The notes under the pieces are model-generated. The model was not told where the DNA came from and did no database searches. It was given only the letters and a program-made list of their open reading frames with translations. A program made the translations under genes and the position numbers. A stretch of DNA of 7,658 nucleotides, from positions 1-7,658 of the forward strand of contig CAYGTR010000077.1 of assembly GCA_964352855.1 (NCBI GenBank), read 5' to 3'. The stretch comes from Litorimonas sp964352855 (lineage in GTDB: Bacteria; Pseudomonadota; Alphaproteobacteria; Caulobacterales; Maricaulaceae). Each line of letters begins with the position of its first letter. Within the stretch, counting starts at the first letter, position 1. Positions 5,995-7,658 of the stretch are shown here, one piece after another.

Positions 5995-7542
5995 TTATTT
6001 ATTCAAAACAGTCGCGAAATCTTGCGCAATCACTCCGGCTGTGGCCTTGGCCGCGCCGACGACGCCGGGCACGCCTGCGCCCGGGTGGGTGCCTGCGCCT
6101 GTAATATACATGTTTGAAATGACATCATCGCGGTTATGCGGGCGGAACCAAGCGGATTGCGTCAGGATAGGCTCGACAGAAAACGCGCTGCCTAAATGGC
6201 TGTTCATTTCATCGCGGAAGCCAAACGGCGTGAGCGTGTGGCAAACTTCCAAATGTTTATTCAGGTCGGGAATGGCGTGTTCTTCGAGATAGTCCAAAAT
6301 CTTTTGTGTATAGGCGGGGCCGATTTCATCCCAATCCAAATCTGCGCTCCCCAAATGCGGCACAGGCGCGAGGACGTAATAGGCGGATTTGCCTTCGGGT
6401 GACATAGACGGGTCGGTCACGGAAGGCGCATGGAGGTAAAGCGAAAAATCATCAGAGAGCTTACCGCCCTTGCCGAAAATCTCAGCGATCAGCTCTTTAT
6501 AGCGTTGTCCCAAAAGGATGATGTGATGTTTGAGGTGTTCCGGCGTCGGAATATCGAGACCGAAATAAATCACAAAGAGCGACATGGAGTGCCGTTTTTT
6601 CGTGAGCGCTTTTCCGTATTTTTGACCGCGCTTATGACCGCGTAAAAGCTGGCTGTAAGTATGGACGACATCGGCATTAGACGCGACCAGGTCGGCGGTT
6701 TGTGTCCACCCGTTGGCTGTCGTGACCCCCGTCACGCGGTCGCCTTCTGTGTGAATGTCTGTGACTTCATCGGAAAGGCGCAGCTCGCCGCCAATATCTT
6801 GGAACAGATTGATAAGGCCCTGCACGAGCGCTCCCGTGCCGCCTTTAGCAAACCAGACGCCGCCTTTGCGTTCTAGGGCATGGATAAGGGCGTAAATGGC
6901 AGAAGTCGCAAAGGGGTTACCGCCGACGAGCAAGGATTGAAAAGAGAGCAGCTGCCGCGTTTGTTCGTCTTTCACAAATTTCGAGACTTGTTTGTAGACG
7001 CTGCGGTCGGCGCGGAGGCGCACGAGTTGCGGCGCGGCGGCGAACATTTGGCTGACTTTCAGGAACGCCGTTGTGCCGAGTTTTTCATAACCTTCGCGGT
7101 AAAGCTCTTTGGAATAGGCGAGGAATTTGCGGTAGCCTTCGACATCATCGGGATTACGTTTTCGGATTTGCTCCTCAAGGAAGTCTTGGTCGTTATTGTA
7201 ATCGAGGACGTCGCCGTCTTCCCATTGCAGGCGGTAAAACGGATCGACGGGGAGCAATTCGACATAGTCTTTCATCTCTTTCCCCGCGACGGTGAAAAGC
7301 TGTTCGAGACAATCCGGGTCGGTGATGACCGTCGGGCCCCCGTCAAATTTAAACCCGCCTATTTCATAGACATAAGCCCGCCCGCCCGGCTTATCGCGAT
7401 TATCAATCAGCGTGGTTTGAAACCCCATGGCCTGTAGGCGCACGGCGAGCGCGATGCCGCCAAAGCCCGCGCCAACGACAATGGCCGTGGGTTTGCCGTC
7501 TTTGGCAGTTTTTATATCTGAAGGGTCGATTTGAACGTTCAT
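5995..7542 (-). CDS. crtI: Phytoene desaturase CrtI
   Basis: CrtI is an FAD-dependent, membrane-associated oxidoreductase that introduces the double bonds turning phytoene into lycopene. The 515 residues fit the bacterial family (about 490-510). The N-terminal dinucleotide-binding motif is IVVGAGFGGIALAVRL (21-36), followed by DNRDKPGGRAY and FDGGPTVITDP (67-76). A central KGGTGALVQGL (233-243) follows. The C-terminal family signature NMYITGAGTHPGAGVPGVVGAAKAT lies at about 477-501. It has GAAKAT where GSAKAT is frequent. A four-step lycopene-forming enzyme is the best guess because crtY is adjacent, but step number cannot be read from sequence; CrtN- or CrtD-like members share the fold. The ATG at 7540-7542 overlaps the crtY stop in an ATGA. 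No strong Shine-Dalgarno sequence precedes it, so translation is probably coupled to crtY. Confidence 0.95.
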   Translation of the reverse strand: MNVQIDPSDIKTAKDGKPTAIVVGAGFGGIALAVRLQAMGFQTTLIDNRDKPGGRAYVYEIGGFKFDGGPTVITDPDCLEQLFTVAGKEMKDYVELLPVDPFYRLQWEDGDVLDYNNDQDFLEEQIRKRNPDDVEGYRKFLAYSKELYREGYEKLGTTAFLKVSQMFAAAPQLVRLRADRSVYKQVSKFVKDEQTRQLLSFQSLLVGGNPFATSAIYALIHALERKGGVWFAKGGTGALVQGLINLFQDIGGELRLSDEVTDIHTEGDRVTGVTTANGWTQTADLVASNADVVHTYSQLLRGHKRGQKYGKALTKKRHSMSLFVIYFGLDIPTPEHLKHHIILLGQRYKELIAEIFGKGGKLSDDFSLYLHAPSVTDPSMSPEGKSAYYVLAPVPHLGSADLDWDEIGPAYTQKILDYLEEHAIPDLNKHLEVCHTLTPFGFRDEMNSHLGSAFSVEPILTQSAWFRPHNRDDVISNMYITGAGTHPGAGVPGVVGAAKATAGVIAQDFATVLNK

Positions 7543-7658
7543 TTTTGCGAGTCTCTTTTAAAGCGTTCACGCTTGATAAAGGCTTTTTCGGAGAAATTAT
7601 AGAGTGCCTTTGTCACAGGGACAGGCGGCTTTCCGATGAGAATGCGCGCTTTGTCGCG
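7539..7658 (-). CDS. crtY: Lycopene beta-cyclase CrtY, C-terminal fragment (cut by window edge)
   Basis: Only the last 39 codons and the stop are inside the window; the rest lies beyond the right edge. The fragment reads RDKARILIGKPPVPVTKAL near its start. This closely resembles the C-terminus of Pantoea-type CrtY as I recall it (a DRLRILSGKPPVPV segment followed by an alanine/leucine-rich end). Here the tail is longer and basic, ending KRERFKRDSQK. CrtY converts lycopene to beta-carotene by closing both ends with beta-ionone rings. Its TGA (7539-7541) overlaps the crtI ATG (7540-7542) by a 4-base ATGA, a typical coupled junction. The match rests on a short motif plus gene context, so identity is likely rather than certain. 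Confidence 0.82.
   Translation of the reverse strand, partial: RDKARILIGKPPVPVTKALYNFSEKAFIKRERFKRDSQK

Noticed and set aside
5687..6292. 201-codon + strand open frame spanning the DUF1993-crtI junction
   Set aside because: It covers two tightly packed minus-strand genes with family matches, and the product is arginine/proline-rich shadow sequence.
6880..7437. 185-codon + strand open frame opposite crtI
   Set aside because: It is a shadow of crtI, whose FAD motif and family signature are unmistakable; the antisense translation is low in recognisable features.
1..7658. Mobile element, CRISPR array, tRNA or phage signature
   Set aside because: No regularly spaced repeats, transposase-like reading frame, integrase or tRNA-like cloverleaf was recognised; nearly all bases are covered by conserved biosynthetic genes.

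Overview
This window looks like part of an alphaproteobacterial chromosome of moderate GC content. The clearest lineage clue is the tandem aroQ-accB-accC on the + strand, an arrangement common in Alphaproteobacteria. The crtY-crtI-crtB carotenoid cluster and a Tat-type dienelactone hydrolase with close relatives in proteobacteria agree with this. A pigmented, probably aquatic member of the Caulobacterales/Hyphomonadales or Sphingomonadales type would fit, but the genus cannot be read from the sequence. I saw no insertion sequence, CRISPR array, tRNA, rRNA or phage gene.

Layout. Bases 1-142 hold no confident gene: there is an 8-bp hairpin and an unconvincing open frame that reaches the left edge. 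On the minus strand, thiS and thiG (923-1123, 143-922) form a two-gene thiazole-synthesis unit in which the thiS stop codon directly abuts the GTG start of thiG. A 77-bp divergent gap separates them from a + strand run: aroQ (1201-1638), accB (1689-2162), accC (2167-3537) and a dienelactone-hydrolase-family protein (3540-4454). The last three are only 4 and 2 bp apart. After a 75-bp convergent gap comes a minus-strand carotenoid operon, transcribed from right to left: the 3' end of crtY (7539-7658, cut by the window edge), crtI (5995-7542), a DUF1993 protein (5457-5975) and crtB (4530-5453). All of its junctions are tight: a 4-bp overlap, then gaps of 19 and 3 bp.

How the genes work together. 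ThiS carries sulfur as a C-terminal thiocarboxylate and ThiG builds the thiamin thiazole ring. AroQ makes 3-dehydroshikimate for aromatic amino acids. AccB and AccC are the biotin carrier and biotin carboxylase of acetyl-CoA carboxylase, which commits carbon to fatty acids. CrtB condenses two geranylgeranyl diphosphates to phytoene, CrtI desaturates this to lycopene, and CrtY cyclises lycopene to beta-carotene. Most of the window is conserved biosynthetic housekeeping. The most unusual elements are the DUF1993 gene of unknown function placed between crtI and crtB, and the possibly exported hydrolase coupled to accC.
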